This document shows positions 45,636 through 54,739 of a stretch of 64,000 nt of DNA, piece after piece (position 1 is the stretch's first letter; every line of letters begins with the position of its first letter). Origin of the DNA: Alloprevotella sp. Lung230. GTDB taxonomy: Bacteria > Bacteroidota > Bacteroidia > Bacteroidales > Bacteroidaceae. Location of the stretch: NCBI RefSeq assembly GCF_014385435.1, contig NZ_JACSUD010000005.1:93551-157550 (forward strand). Reading direction: 5' to 3'. The notes under the pieces were generated by a model. It worked only from the letters and a program-made list of their open reading frames with translations, made no database searches and was not told the origin of the DNA. The position numbers were made by a program, and so were the translations under genes.

Positions 45636-46658
45636 ATGTTCCAATTTGCCTCCCCTCAATATCTTTACGGCCTCCTGCTGCTCCCGTTCTTGGTGCTCCT
45701 CTTTTTGCGTTCGCAATGGACAGCCCGCCGCCGAGAGTCGCGTTTCGGCCGCCGGCAAGTGCTCAAATCGCTTGTGCCCGGGCGCTCCACCATCCGCCCT
45801 GTGGTGAAGTTCGTGTTGCTCTGTCTGTCGGTTGTGTTGGGCATTTTGCTGCTGGCACGCCCACAATACGGCACAAGCACCGGCAGCGAAAAGCGCAAAG
45901 GTATCGAAGCCATCATCGCTTTCGACGTCTCTCAGTCGATGTTGGCGCGCGATGTGCAACCCTCCCGCATCGAGCGCAGCAAACTCCTCGTCTCCACCCT
46001 CATCGACCGTATGGAGAACGACAAGGTCGGCCTCGTGGTCTTTGCCGGTGAAGCCTTTCCGCAACTGCCCATCACCAACGATTTTGTCAGCGCCCAACTC
46101 TTCCTCGACAACATCAGCACCGATGCCGTCTCTCTGCAAGGCACCAACCTCGCGGCCGCCATCACGCTGGCCGACAAGAGTTTCACACAGGACAAAAAGG
46201 TGGGCAAAGCCATCATCGTCATCACCGACGGCGAAGATCACGAACCCGGGGCCAAGGAAGCTGCAATGGCGGCGGCCAAAGCCGGGCGGCACATCTACGT
46301 CTTGGGCGTCGGCAGTCGTGCAGGGGCAGAAATCCCCACCGCCAATGGTCTGCTTCGTGACCGATCGGGAGCTGTGGTCAAGACCGCTCTCAACGAGGCC
46401 GCCTGCCGCGAATTGGCCGCAGCGGGCAATGGTGCTTACATCCACATCGATGGCAGCAACGTGGCGCAGGACCAACTCCAAGCCCAGCTCCGCAAACTCC
46501 AACAGACGGACTCGGGCATGGTCTCCGATGGCAGTCTCAACGAGCAATTCCAAGCCGTTGCCCTCCTCCTTTTTCTCGTGTTGCTGATCGAGCTTCTCCT
46601 TTTTGAAAAGCAAAATGCCTTCTTCTCCCGCTTCCGCCTCTTTCAGCGGCAGGCGTAA
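45636..46658 (+). CDS. batB: BatB, VWA-domain aerotolerance protein
   Basis: The 340-aa paralogue of BatA starts MFQFASPQYLYGLLLLPFLV. It has the MIDAS motif DVSQS (D97, S99, S101) in EAIIAFDVSQSMLARDVQPSR, then IIVITDGEDHEPGAKEAA, and a C-terminal membrane helix (AVALLLFLVLLIELLLF). The order batA-batB is standard. It probably forms a membrane complex with BatA and TPR proteins. Confidence 0.93.
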   Translation: MFQFASPQYLYGLLLLPFLVLLFLRSQWTARRRESRFGRRQVLKSLVPGRSTIRPVVKFVLLCLSVVLGILLLARPQYGTSTGSEKRKGIEAIIAFDVSQSMLARDVQPSRIERSKLLVSTLIDRMENDKVGLVVFAGEAFPQLPITNDFVSAQLFLDNISTDAVSLQGTNLAAAITLADKSFTQDKKVGKAIIVITDGEDHEPGAKEAAMAAAKAGRHIYVLGVGSRAGAEIPTANGLLRDRSGAVVKTALNEAACRELAAAGNGAYIHIDGSNVAQDQLQAQLRKLQQTDSGMVSDGSLNEQFQAVALLLFLVLLIELLLFEKQNAFFSRFRLFQRQA

Positions 46659-46671
46659 TTCCCTCGCTCTT

Positions 46672-47343
46672 ATGAAACGCTTCCTCGCAATTTTTCTCTT
46701 CCTGGGCTGCATCGTGGCGGCCACGGCACAATCGCGTGAATGGACATTGATGCACCAAGGCAACAAAGCCTTTCGTGCCGGCGACTACAAAACGGCCGAA
46801 GACAACTATCGGCGTGCCCTTGCCGCCAATCCGCACAGCACGCGTGCTGCCTTCAATCTCGGCGATGCCTATCTCGCACAGAAGAATGGCAAAGATGCTT
46901 TGCAGCAGTTTGTCGCGGCCGCTAAGGGCGAGCAAAACAAACTGGTGAAGGCTATGGCCTACCACAACGTGGGCTATATCCATCACCTCAACAAAGACTA
47001 CGACAAGGCTATCGACGCCTACAAGGAAGCCTTGCGTAACAATCCAGCCGACGAAGACACCCGCTACAATCTGGTGCTGGCGCAAAAGCAAAAGAAGGGC
47101 CAAAACCAGAACAAAAATCAAAACCAACAGGACAAAAAGCAGCAGGAGAAGCCACAGAACAAACCGCAACAACAGCAGTCGCAAAATCAGCCGCCGCAAA
47201 GTCAGCAACAACAGCAACAGCAGATGAGCCGCGACAATGCTGAGCAGCTCCTCAACCTCTCACGGCAGGCCGAACAGCAGACGCGCCGCAAACTCCAAGA
47301 CGCCCAACCGCGGCGAGCACATCGACTGGACAAGAACTGGTAA
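46672..47343 (+). CDS. batC: BatC, TPR aerotolerance protein
   Basis: The 223-aa precursor has a signal peptide (MKRFLAIFLFLGCIVAATAQ) and about three tetratricopeptide repeats (AYHNVGYIHHLNKDYDKAIDAYKEAL). The C-terminus is dominated by Gln, Asn and Lys (poly-Gln stretches ~145-190), typical of BatC. The last residues HRLDKNW fit the family's conserved end. The ATG at 46672 follows the BatB stop by 13 nt; the longer upstream in-frame extension lacks support. A 295-nt gap containing 22-bp repeats follows. Confidence 0.9.
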   Translation: MKRFLAIFLFLGCIVAATAQSREWTLMHQGNKAFRAGDYKTAEDNYRRALAANPHSTRAAFNLGDAYLAQKNGKDALQQFVAAAKGEQNKLVKAMAYHNVGYIHHLNKDYDKAIDAYKEALRNNPADEDTRYNLVLAQKQKKGQNQNKNQNQQDKKQQEKPQNKPQQQQSQNQPPQSQQQQQQQMSRDNAEQLLNLSRQAEQQTRRKLQDAQPRRAHRLDKNW

Positions 47344-47397
47344 AGTCCTGCGGTGGTGATGAAGCCGTTCTTTTCTATCTTTTGAAGGGAGGCTCTC

Positions 47398-47529
47398 CTG
47401 ACCGTTTGGGACGCATTTCTTCCCGACGTATCAAACGTCCCTTCCCGATGGGACGAATGTCTCTTCCCGAAGAAACGAATGTCCCCTCCCGAAGGGACGA
47501 ACGTCTCTTCCCGAAGGGACGATTTCTAC
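47398..47529. repeat. 22-bp tandem repeats between batC and batD
   Basis: Five full units (47420-47441, 47442-47463, 47464-47485, 47486-47507, 47508-47529) follow the pattern TTCCCGAAGGGACGAA plus (C/T)GTCTC, preceded by a degenerate sixth. Each unit contains a short dyad (TTCCC/GGGA). The rest of 47344-47638 holds a short AT-rich stretch before the batD ATG and no recognisable gene. Confidence 0.88.
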
Positions 47530-47638
47530 TCGGGAGAGAAATGCGACGCCGATATTTAGAATTATGACTCAACGTCTACCTGCCACATCAGTGCATGACA
47601 ATCTTTTTCTCCCTCCTCGAACCAGACCATAATTATAT

Positions 47639-49474
47639 ATGACGCTACGCTTTCCCTCCCTCTCCTTTTTTCTCCCCCTCCTCTTCCTGCTTGTGTCCCT
47701 GAGTGGACGGGCGCAAGTGCGATTTGTGGCGCAAGCCCCACAAATTGTAGGCGGCAACGAACAAGTACGCCTGCAATTTGTACTGAACAATGCCGATGGC
47801 AGCGACTTCACGCCGCCTGCCATCACCGACTTTGAGGTGCTGGCCGGGCCTTCTACCTCAACCTTCTCCAGCACGCAAATCATCAACGGGCGCACCACCT
47901 CCTCGTCGTCCGTGACCTATACCTTCATCCTCGCCCCTAAGCGAAAGGGGACGTTCCGCATCGGGGCGGCCTCCGTCAAAGCCAATGGCCGCGTGCTGCG
48001 CTCTCAGCCCCTCACCATCAAGGTGGGGAGTGCACCCGGCGCTACCGCACAGCAAGGGCAACCCCATAATGCTGCCGCCGACCCCGCGGCGCAGATGCAG
48101 CGCGCCGGCAGCCGCATCGGTGAACGTGACCTCTTCTTCACCGCCACAATCTCGAAACGGAAGGTCTATGAGCAAGAGCCCATCATGCTCACCTACGACT
48201 TCCACGCCCGCGTCGGGGTGGGACTGGCCAACGTGATGCTTCGCCAAAAGCCCGACCTCAAAGGATTTTGGACGCAGGAGATTGCCCTGCCGCGCAACTT
48301 GTCGCCCCGGCTGGCCACCCTCGGCGGCAAGACCTACCGAGTGGGCACCAACTTGCAATACCTCGTCTTTCCCCAGCAGACGGGGCGTCTCACCATTCCG
48401 GCCGTCACCTTCGACTGCGACATCCGCCAGCAGAACTATGCCATAGACGAGGTCGACGCCTTCTTCAACGGGATGGGCAGCCTGAACGTCAAGGTGCAGC
48501 GCGCCACCACGCCGCTGACCGTCGAAGTGCTGCCGCTGCCCCGGCCGCGACCGTCCGACTTCTCAGGAGGAGTCGGGCGGATGGCGCTCAAAGAACACCT
48601 CGTTTCACCCACGCCCAAGACCAACGACATTGCGACCGTCCGCCTCGTGGTGAGCGGAATGGGCAACCTGAAACTCATCAAAGCTCCGCAACTCACGCTA
48701 CCGAAAGGTTTCGATACCTACCCGGCGAAGACCACCGACCACACCCGAATCACAGCCGAGGGCATCACGGGCGAAATGTGGTTTGACTATAACTTTGTGC
48801 CGCGCAACATCGGCACTTATACACTCCCGGCCGCCACGCTGACTTATTTCGACACCACGACCGAGCGCTACGTCACGCTTCGCACGCAGCCCCTCACCCT
48901 CCATGTGGCCAAAGGCAATCGGTCGGCCGAGGCAGCCGACAGCGAGTTGGCCTTGCGCAATGCCGACATCCGCGACCTCCACACGCAGGCCGATGTGCCT
49001 TTTGCCGAGGGTGGATGGAGCTGGATAGGTTCTTGGCGCTATATGCTTGTGCTGAGTCTCTTTGTGCTCCTCGGCCTGGTCCTTGAGAGAGTGTTGCTTC
49101 GCTGGGTGGCTCGCCGCAACGACACTGAAGGCCGTCGCCGCCACAAAGCCTCAACGCGGGCCCACCGCCGCCTGCAAGCGGCCGAACGTGAGCAAAGACG
49201 TGACGGGGCTGCCTTCTACGATGCTTTGTCGACAGCACTGATGGGTTATTTCGCCGACAAGTTTTCTCTGGATGTTTCCGCACTGACCCGGCAGCAGATT
49301 GCTGAAGAGCTTCGCCGCCGTGGTGTGGATGCCGCTGAGGTCGAAGCCATTCACCATTTGCTCGAAGACATCGACTATGGTCGCTTTGCTCCCCACACCG
49401 AAACTGCCGAGCACGAACATCTCTTCCGGCGTGCCAACGACCTCATTCATCGTCTTGACCTTCAACTCCGATAA
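47639..49474 (+). CDS. batD: BatD, aerotolerance protein
   Basis: The 611-aa precursor has a signal peptide ending SLSGRAQ. Tandem beta-rich domains (QVRFVAQAPQIVGGNEQVRLQFVLNN and GERDLFFTATISKRKVYEQEPIMLTYDFHA) are characteristic of the BatD 'oxygen tolerance' family. A TM at ~460-480 (YMLVLSLFVLLGLVLERVLL) is followed by a cytoplasmic C-terminal domain. It is largely periplasmic. It starts after the 22-bp repeat region and is followed by batE with 4 nt between stop and ATG. Confidence 0.9.
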   Translation: MTLRFPSLSFFLPLLFLLVSLSGRAQVRFVAQAPQIVGGNEQVRLQFVLNNADGSDFTPPAITDFEVLAGPSTSTFSSTQIINGRTTSSSSVTYTFILAPKRKGTFRIGAASVKANGRVLRSQPLTIKVGSAPGATAQQGQPHNAAADPAAQMQRAGSRIGERDLFFTATISKRKVYEQEPIMLTYDFHARVGVGLANVMLRQKPDLKGFWTQEIALPRNLSPRLATLGGKTYRVGTNLQYLVFPQQTGRLTIPAVTFDCDIRQQNYAIDEVDAFFNGMGSLNVKVQRATTPLTVEVLPLPRPRPSDFSGGVGRMALKEHLVSPTPKTNDIATVRLVVSGMGNLKLIKAPQLTLPKGFDTYPAKTTDHTRITAEGITGEMWFDYNFVPRNIGTYTLPAATLTYFDTTTERYVTLRTQPLTLHVAKGNRSAEAADSELALRNADIRDLHTQADVPFAEGGWSWIGSWRYMLVLSLFVLLGLVLERVLLRWVARRNDTEGRRRHKASTRAHRRLQAAEREQRRDGAAFYDALSTALMGYFADKFSLDVSALTRQQIAEELRRRGVDAAEVEAIHHLLEDIDYGRFAPHTETAEHEHLFRRANDLIHRLDLQLR

Positions 49475-49478
49475 TCCC

Positions 49479-50237
49479 ATGCGCACCTTTCTTCTCCTCC
49501 TTTCTTTCCTGCTGTGGATTCCTCTTGGCGCGGCTGTTCGCACTAAGACGGCAGGCGATAGTGCCTATCTTCGCAAAGACTATCCCGAGGCTGTGCGTCT
49601 CTACTCCGCCTTGGTGAAAGCGCAACCTTCGGCCGATCTCTATTACAACCTGGGTAACGCCCACTTTCGCTTGCAGGAATATCCGAAAGCCGTGTTGGCC
49701 TATGAGCGCTGTCTGCACCTCGACCCCTCGCACGAGGATGCCCGCTTCAACCTGACGGTGGTGCGCACACGGCTCACCGACCACTTTGCTCCTCCGCAGC
49801 AGATGTTTTTCGTGAGCTGGTGGCAGGAGTGGAGAGCCTCACGCAGTTTGGAGAGTTGGACTCGCTGGTCCTACCTCTGCCTGCTGTTGGCCATGCTGGC
49901 AGGCATGCTTTATCGTCTGGCGCATCGCGTGCTGATTCGCAAAGCCGCTTTCTTCTTGAGCGCAGCCGGTATCTTCGGTTTTCTGCTGACCACCCTCTTG
50001 GCCTGGCAGCAAAAGGCGGCTTTCCGCGACAATGCCCGTGCAGTGGTGATGGCGGCCGAACTGCCCACTTATACCAGTGCAACGGCCAACAGCAAGCGCG
50101 GACCCACCCTCCACGAGGGCACGACAGTCGAAATCCAAGAGTGTGCTGTCGGAGGTTGGCAGCAGGTTTTGCTACCCAACGGTGAACAATTTTGGGTCAG
50201 ACCTTATAAAATGGAACGTGTCGTCCCACGGCCTTGA
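49479..50237 (+). CDS. batE: BatE, TPR/SH3 aerotolerance protein
   Basis: The 252-aa protein has an N-terminal signal/anchor (MRTFLLLLSFLLWIPLGAA) and two TPRs (DLYYNLGNAHFRLQEYPKAVLAYERCL). Two membrane helices (~128-175) are followed by a C-terminal SH3-like segment (HEGTTVEIQECAVGGWQQVLLPNGEQFWV). The GTT-x-V pattern and a WV end resemble bacterial SH3 domains. It closes the bat operon. The ATG at 49479 overlaps no other gene; longer in-frame starts lie inside batD. Confidence 0.9.
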   Translation: MRTFLLLLSFLLWIPLGAAVRTKTAGDSAYLRKDYPEAVRLYSALVKAQPSADLYYNLGNAHFRLQEYPKAVLAYERCLHLDPSHEDARFNLTVVRTRLTDHFAPPQQMFFVSWWQEWRASRSLESWTRWSYLCLLLAMLAGMLYRLAHRVLIRKAAFFLSAAGIFGFLLTTLLAWQQKAAFRDNARAVVMAAELPTYTSATANSKRGPTLHEGTTVEIQECAVGGWQQVLLPNGEQFWVRPYKMERVVPRP

Positions 50238-50269
50238 AAAAAAGAGTAAAAATAGTTGGCGTATTCCTC

Positions 50270-50298
50270 TTGTAATTTCTCGATAAAGAGTATCTTTG
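50270..50298 (+). promoter_or_regulatory. Promoter for the PiT phosphate transporter gene
   Basis: A -7 TATCTTTG (50291-50298) with a TTG-type -33 (50270-50272), 18 bp apart. The ATG at 50355 follows. The -33 element is weaker than elsewhere. Confidence 0.6.
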
Positions 50299-50354
50299 CA
50301 CACAAATTATGGTATTACAATCTTCCACGCAATACTTCACCCAACACTTTTTTT

Positions 50355-52601
50355 ATGGACTTCTTTTATTTAGGAATTCTTGGTTTCCTGCTTATCTTGG
50401 CCATCTTCGACCTCAGTGTCGGCGTGGCCAATGATGCGGTCAATTTCCTCTCGCCCGCAGTGGGAGCAAAGGCCGCGCGGTTCAAGGTCATCCTTCTCGT
50501 TGCGGCGGTCGGCATCTTCATCGGTGCTTCCACGTCAAGCGGCATGATGGACATCGCGCGCCACGGCATTCTGCAACCGGAGTTCTACTCCTTTGCCGAT
50601 GTGATGTGCATCTTCCTATCCGTGAGCGCCACCGATGTCATCCTGCTGGACATCTTCAACACCTTGGGCATGCCCACATCGACCACCGTGTCAATGGTGT
50701 TTGGACTGCTGGGCGGCTCTTCGGCCTTGGCGCTGATGAACATCTTCCAAACAGGACAAAGCTACTCCGACCTCATCAACACCGACAAGGCCCTCACCGT
50801 CATCATCGGTATCTTTCTTTCGGTGGCCATCGCCTTTGTCGTTGGTTTGGTGGTGATGTGGATTACGCGCCTCATCTTCACTTTCCAATACAAGAAGCAC
50901 CTGCGCTGGACCATCGCCCTCTACGGTGGTGCTTCCATCTCCATCATCTTCTACTTCCTCGTCACCAAGGGGTTGGGCAATTCACCGATGGTGCAAGGTA
51001 GCGGCTTCGGGCATTTTGTCAACGAGCACCCGATGCAAATCCTCATTTACTCGTTCATCGGGTTCACCATCCTCGTTGAACTTTTGCATCTGCTGCACAT
51101 CAACATCTTCAAAATCATTGTGCTCTTCGGCACCTTCTCCCTCGCCATGGCCTTTGCCGGCAACGACTTGGTCAACTTCATCGGTGTACCCTTGGCCGGC
51201 TTGGAGAGTTTCCTCGACTTCACGGCCAACGGTGGTGGCGCCACAGCTGCAACCTACAAGATGACCGCCCTCGACGGCCCATCGACCCTACCCGGCGTGA
51301 GCTGGTTTCTCATCGGTGCGGGCATGATTATGACCATCGCTATTTGGACATCGAAAAAGGCACAGCAGGTGGTGCAAAACACCATCAACCTCGCCAGCCA
51401 AAGCGAGACGGAAGAAGTGTTCTCCTCCTCGAAGGTGGCCCGCCGCACCGTGCGCGGTGTGCTCAACTTCAACAAGAGCATCACGAAGCATATTCCTCTC
51501 TCGGTGAAGCGCTGGCTGAACTTCCGCTTTGACACCGAGAAGTCCGATGCCGAACCCGGCGTGGCTTTCGACCAAGTTCGCGCCAGCGTCAACCTTGTCC
51601 TCTCGGGCTTCCTCATCACGGTGGGCACGGCTTGGCAGCTCCCTCTCTCCACGACCTACGTGGCCTTTATGGTGGCCATGGGTTCTTCGCTCGCCGACCG
51701 TGCTTGGGGACGTGAGACCGCTGTCTATCGCATCACGGGTGTCATCACCGTCATTGGTGGCTGGTTCATCACCGCCGGAGCTGCTTTCATCATGGCCTTC
51801 ATCATCGCCTCGCTCAATCATCTCGGAGGTTTTGTGGCCATGCTCGGCATCATCGCCCTCATCGCTTTTACGCTCATCAACAACAACCGCCGCTTCAAGA
51901 AGAAGCAGGCACAGAGCGAAAATGTCGACACCCTCTTCCGCGAAATGGTGGCCTGCCGTGACAAAAAGGAAGTGTGGAACATGCTTTGCCTGCACATCTC
52001 CCAAACCCAGGTGCGCATTCTCAATGCTGCACGTACCGCACTCACCGGGATTGCCGAAGGCTTGATGACCGACAACATCCGCATCCTCCGAACCACCGCT
52101 TCCGAACTCTCCGACGAGAAGGACTACTGGAAGCGCTATCGCCGTAAGGAAATCCTCGGTATGCGGAAGATTGACGCCCTCTTGGCGGTGGAGAAGAACA
52201 CGTGGTTCCACCTCGGCGCCAACAGTATGACGCAAATTCTCTATGGCCTCAAGCGTATGTTCGAACCCGTTGTGGAGCACGTCGACAACAACTTCAATCC
52301 GCTCCCTGCCGTATTTGTGCGCGAGTTCCGCCCCATCATTCAGCAAGCCGACGCTTTCCTCCTCTCAATCCAGACGGCCATCGAAAGTGGAAACTATGCC
52401 AACAGCGACGAAATCCTCGTGCAGGGCAACGCTCTCAAGAGCGAAATCTCCAAGCTTCGTCACAACCTGCAAGACCGCATCCAGAAGGAAGACAGCAACC
52501 TCAAAGTGGCGCTCCTCTACTTGAGCACCTTGCAGGAAACGCAGGAAATCATCTCTCACGCACGCCACCTCCTGCGTGCTGACAAGCGTTTTATGGACTA
52601 A
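50355..52601 (+). CDS. PiT-family inorganic phosphate transporter with PhoU-like C-terminus
   Basis: The 748-aa protein is a sodium/proton-phosphate symporter. The PHO-4 signature GVANDAVNFLSPAVGAKAA occurs near the N-terminus and is mirrored by FAGNDLVNFIGVPLAGLES in the second half. About eleven helices extend to ~residue 530. The last ~200 residues are soluble helices resembling a PhoU/DUF47 domain, which in some Bacteroidota is fused to PiT. It is expressed from its own promoter after batE, and a strong terminator follows. Confidence 0.9.
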   Translation: MDFFYLGILGFLLILAIFDLSVGVANDAVNFLSPAVGAKAARFKVILLVAAVGIFIGASTSSGMMDIARHGILQPEFYSFADVMCIFLSVSATDVILLDIFNTLGMPTSTTVSMVFGLLGGSSALALMNIFQTGQSYSDLINTDKALTVIIGIFLSVAIAFVVGLVVMWITRLIFTFQYKKHLRWTIALYGGASISIIFYFLVTKGLGNSPMVQGSGFGHFVNEHPMQILIYSFIGFTILVELLHLLHINIFKIIVLFGTFSLAMAFAGNDLVNFIGVPLAGLESFLDFTANGGGATAATYKMTALDGPSTLPGVSWFLIGAGMIMTIAIWTSKKAQQVVQNTINLASQSETEEVFSSSKVARRTVRGVLNFNKSITKHIPLSVKRWLNFRFDTEKSDAEPGVAFDQVRASVNLVLSGFLITVGTAWQLPLSTTYVAFMVAMGSSLADRAWGRETAVYRITGVITVIGGWFITAGAAFIMAFIIASLNHLGGFVAMLGIIALIAFTLINNNRRFKKKQAQSENVDTLFREMVACRDKKEVWNMLCLHISQTQVRILNAARTALTGIAEGLMTDNIRILRTTASELSDEKDYWKRYRRKEILGMRKIDALLAVEKNTWFHLGANSMTQILYGLKRMFEPVVEHVDNNFNPLPAVFVREFRPIIQQADAFLLSIQTAIESGNYANSDEILVQGNALKSEISKLRHNLQDRIQKEDSNLKVALLYLSTLQETQEIISHARHLLRADKRFMD

Positions 52602-52628
52602 TCCCGCGCATCTTTTACTTCTCATCAG

Positions 52629-52677
52629 AAAAGAGGTCGTGCCAAAAAAACTTGAGTTTTGGCACGGCCTCTTGCTT
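52629..52677 (+). terminator. Intrinsic terminator after the PiT gene
   Basis: AAGAGGTCGTGCCAAAA pairs with TTTTGGCACGGCCTCTT around AAACTTGAG. From 52682 to 52978 I see no convincing gene, tRNA or repeat. Confidence 0.9.
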
Positions 52678-52978
52678 TTCATCCCCTTGCGGTCGCCTGT
52701 TGTAATGCTGTGGATGGCTTTGTGTTGCAGCATGTTATGTTTGTTTGGGGAGCGCCAGACTATGGCCGACCCGGCGGATGTGGCTGTGCTCTTGCTGGCC
52801 AATGCCATCAACGAAAAGCTCTTAAGCCTTCTTTGAAAAGCCCTAAGCCCAAGATTGATGTGCAACACTCTGTCCCGAATAAAGCAGCTCCCGAAAGGCA
52901 CCGGAGAGTGGTGGCCTTTCAGAGGGGAGTAAAAGATGGAGAGCGGGGGCACGCCGGACGATGGTGATCGGTGTCGGC

Positions 52979-54109
52979 TTATCCCTTTTGTGCGATTTTG
53001 AAGAGTGTGCCCGTGGGGCAGACGAAGCGGCAGTAGGGGCGCGGGATGGCGAGGCTGAGCAACACGAAGACAAAGGCAATCCCGATGACGATGGGAGAGG
53101 CCGACTCGAAGATGAAGGCTGAGAAGGCTTCGTATTCCACCCAGGTGAACCATAGGCTGGTCCACATGCAAAGCATCAGCGCTACCCACAGCAGTTGGCG
53201 GAAGAGGTTGAGCGCCTTTATAGCGCGGCGGGGGATGACTTTTTTCCGCTGGGTGAGTATCCCCATCAGGTCTTGGGCCGCGCCAAAGGGGCAGACGTTG
53301 GAGCAATAGTAGGACTTTTTGCCGAAGAGTGGATAGACAAAGGCTGTGACGAGCATGATGGTCGGCACGAGCAGTACGATGGGATTGATGCCGTTAGCGG
53401 TGTAGTTGAGCAAGGCGGCGTAGTTGAGGAATGTGCCCGTCCACAACCCCAGCACGCACACGTTGAGCAGTTGTTGAATCCGACGATAGATGCGGTTACG
53501 CACCCACAAGGGGAGGGTCGCGGCCAGCAAAACAACGAGAAGCGAAGCCCAAAACTTGGGCGACAAGTCCACTTGCGTCCACCAACTGTGGGTGTTCTGA
53601 TAGTCGCGCAGGAAGTGCACACCGGTGCGCACATTATCGATAAGGGCGCGTGAGGAGTAGGTGGCACCGCTCACGACATCGACTTTCAGAGTGTCGGCTT
53701 CGGAGAGCGAGCGGTTTTCCCAAAGTTTCAGCAGCGGTTTGACTTCGGCAAAGAAATCGGGCGTTTCGCTGTTGTCGAGTGCCGTGATGCTGCGCACGGT
53801 GTCGTCCTTGATGGTGATGGCGAGCGGAACGGGGCCGCCGTAGCCGATGATGTCCTTACCCAGTTCGGACGTATTCACTACCAGGCTGCCATCGGACAGA
53901 GTGGTGAGCGTGTCGGCTTGGGCTGTGGAGGGCACAGGGTGCAGCTCCTTGCCCCACACTTTTCCATCGCGCTGCAGGACCACCACTATCAGCATCAAAG
54001 CAGCGGTTAAGAGGGAGAAGCCGACATTGAGGAAGTGCCGCCAAGGCTTTTGGGGTTGGGGACGGTGAGTGAAGTACCGGTGCAACTTTGTTCTTTGTCT
54101 GTAAAACAT
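52979..54109 (-). CDS. FMN-binding / 4Fe-4S membrane protein (NosR/NapH-like)
   Basis: The 376-aa protein has an N-terminal helix, a periplasmic FMN-binding domain with the flavinylation-type SGATYSS motif (likely modified by ApbE), then about five helices, and two cysteine motifs CSNVCP and CRFVCP. The CxxxCP motifs are typical of NosR/NapH/RnfC-related membrane redox proteins. It ends soon after the second motif, so the two-cluster ferredoxin tail of full NosR is absent. It probably moves electrons across the membrane to an unidentified partner. The ATG at 54109 is chosen. It has its own promoter. Confidence 0.82.
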   Translation of the reverse strand: MFYRQRTKLHRYFTHRPQPQKPWRHFLNVGFSLLTAALMLIVVVLQRDGKVWGKELHPVPSTAQADTLTTLSDGSLVVNTSELGKDIIGYGGPVPLAITIKDDTVRSITALDNSETPDFFAEVKPLLKLWENRSLSEADTLKVDVVSGATYSSRALIDNVRTGVHFLRDYQNTHSWWTQVDLSPKFWASLLVVLLAATLPLWVRNRIYRRIQQLLNVCVLGLWTGTFLNYAALLNYTANGINPIVLLVPTIMLVTAFVYPLFGKKSYYCSNVCPFGAAQDLMGILTQRKKVIPRRAIKALNLFRQLLWVALMLCMWTSLWFTWVEYEAFSAFIFESASPIVIGIAFVFVLLSLAIPRPYCRFVCPTGTLFKIAQKG

Positions 54110-54204
54110 GCTATTCTCTTTTTTGTTAAGGGGGCAAAGAAAGAGGCAGACCCTGTTCTTTATCAACCGCGAGATGAAAGTGAGATTTGCCCATCGGCAT
54201 TGAG

Positions 54205-54235
54205 CAAAAATACGAAGGTTTTTTTAGTGGACAAA
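54205..54235 (-). promoter_or_regulatory. Promoter for the NosR-like gene
   Basis: On the minus strand TTTG (54232-54235) and TATTTTTG (54205-54212) are 19 bp apart. The ATG at 54109 lies about 95 nt downstream. Confidence 0.75.
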
Positions 54236-54287
54236 GCAAAAGGAGGTTGTTGTTGTTTTTATTTGCTCTTTTTTAAGCCGACTTCCG

Positions 54288-54315
54288 ATTGTTCCTTACT
54301 TTTTCTGTAATTTTG
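54288..54315 (+). promoter_or_regulatory. Weak promoter-like site before lrgA
   Basis: A good -7 TAATTTTG (54308-54315) has only an ATTG at 54288-54291 in the -33 region, 16 bp away. It is divergent from the NosR-like promoter. Low support. Confidence 0.4.
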
Positions 54316-54388
54316 CTCACGATTTTAGAAACTCCGCCCTTGGCAGTGCAAGGGCGGGGCGTAAAACACCAATACACACAACTATAAA

Positions 54389-54739
54389 ATGGTAAAACAA
54401 TGTACCTTCCTTTTTGGCTGTATGGCCTTGGGGGAATTGATTGTCTGGTTCACCGGATTGAGTCTGCCGGGCAGTATTGTGGGCATGTTGTTGCTCACGG
54501 CCTTCTTGCAGATGGGTTGGATTAAACTGGAGTGGGTGAAAGGCATTTCCGATTTCTTGTTGAGCAACCTCGGTTTCTTCTTTGTGCCGCCCGGTGTGGC
54601 GCTTATGCTCTATTTCGACGTTATTGCCAAAGAGTTTTGGCCGATTGTCATTGCCACCTTGGTGAGCACGATAGCCGTGCTTTTGATCACGGGGTGGACA
54701 CATCAAATTGTCAGAAAGTATGTCCGTTTTAGAAAATAA
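54389..54739 (+). CDS. lrgA: LrgA/CidA-family holin-like protein
   Basis: The 116-aa membrane protein has four helices and the LrgA motifs GELIVWFTGLSLPGSIVGMLLLTAFLQ and SNLGFFFVPPGVALM. With LrgB it forms a holin-antiholin-like or metabolite transport pair; LrgAB/CidAB homologues take part in cell death and pyruvate transport in Gram-positive bacteria. LrgB overlaps its last 20 nt, so the pair is translationally coupled. Confidence 0.88.
   Translation: MVKQCTFLFGCMALGELIVWFTGLSLPGSIVGMLLLTAFLQMGWIKLEWVKGISDFLLSNLGFFFVPPGVALMLYFDVIAKEFWPIVIATLVSTIAVLLITGWTHQIVRKYVRFRK

Noticed and set aside
47398..47529. CRISPR array
   Set aside because: Units are directly adjacent with no spacers, and no cas gene is nearby.
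47375..47572. Small open frames on both strands over the 22-bp repeats
   Set aside because: They only reflect the tandem repeat; 22 is not a multiple of 3, so the frame changes along the array and the peptides are Arg/Pro-rich nonsense.
52576..52836. 86-aa plus-strand frame after the PiT gene
   Set aside because: It covers the terminator and has no recognisable domain or start context.
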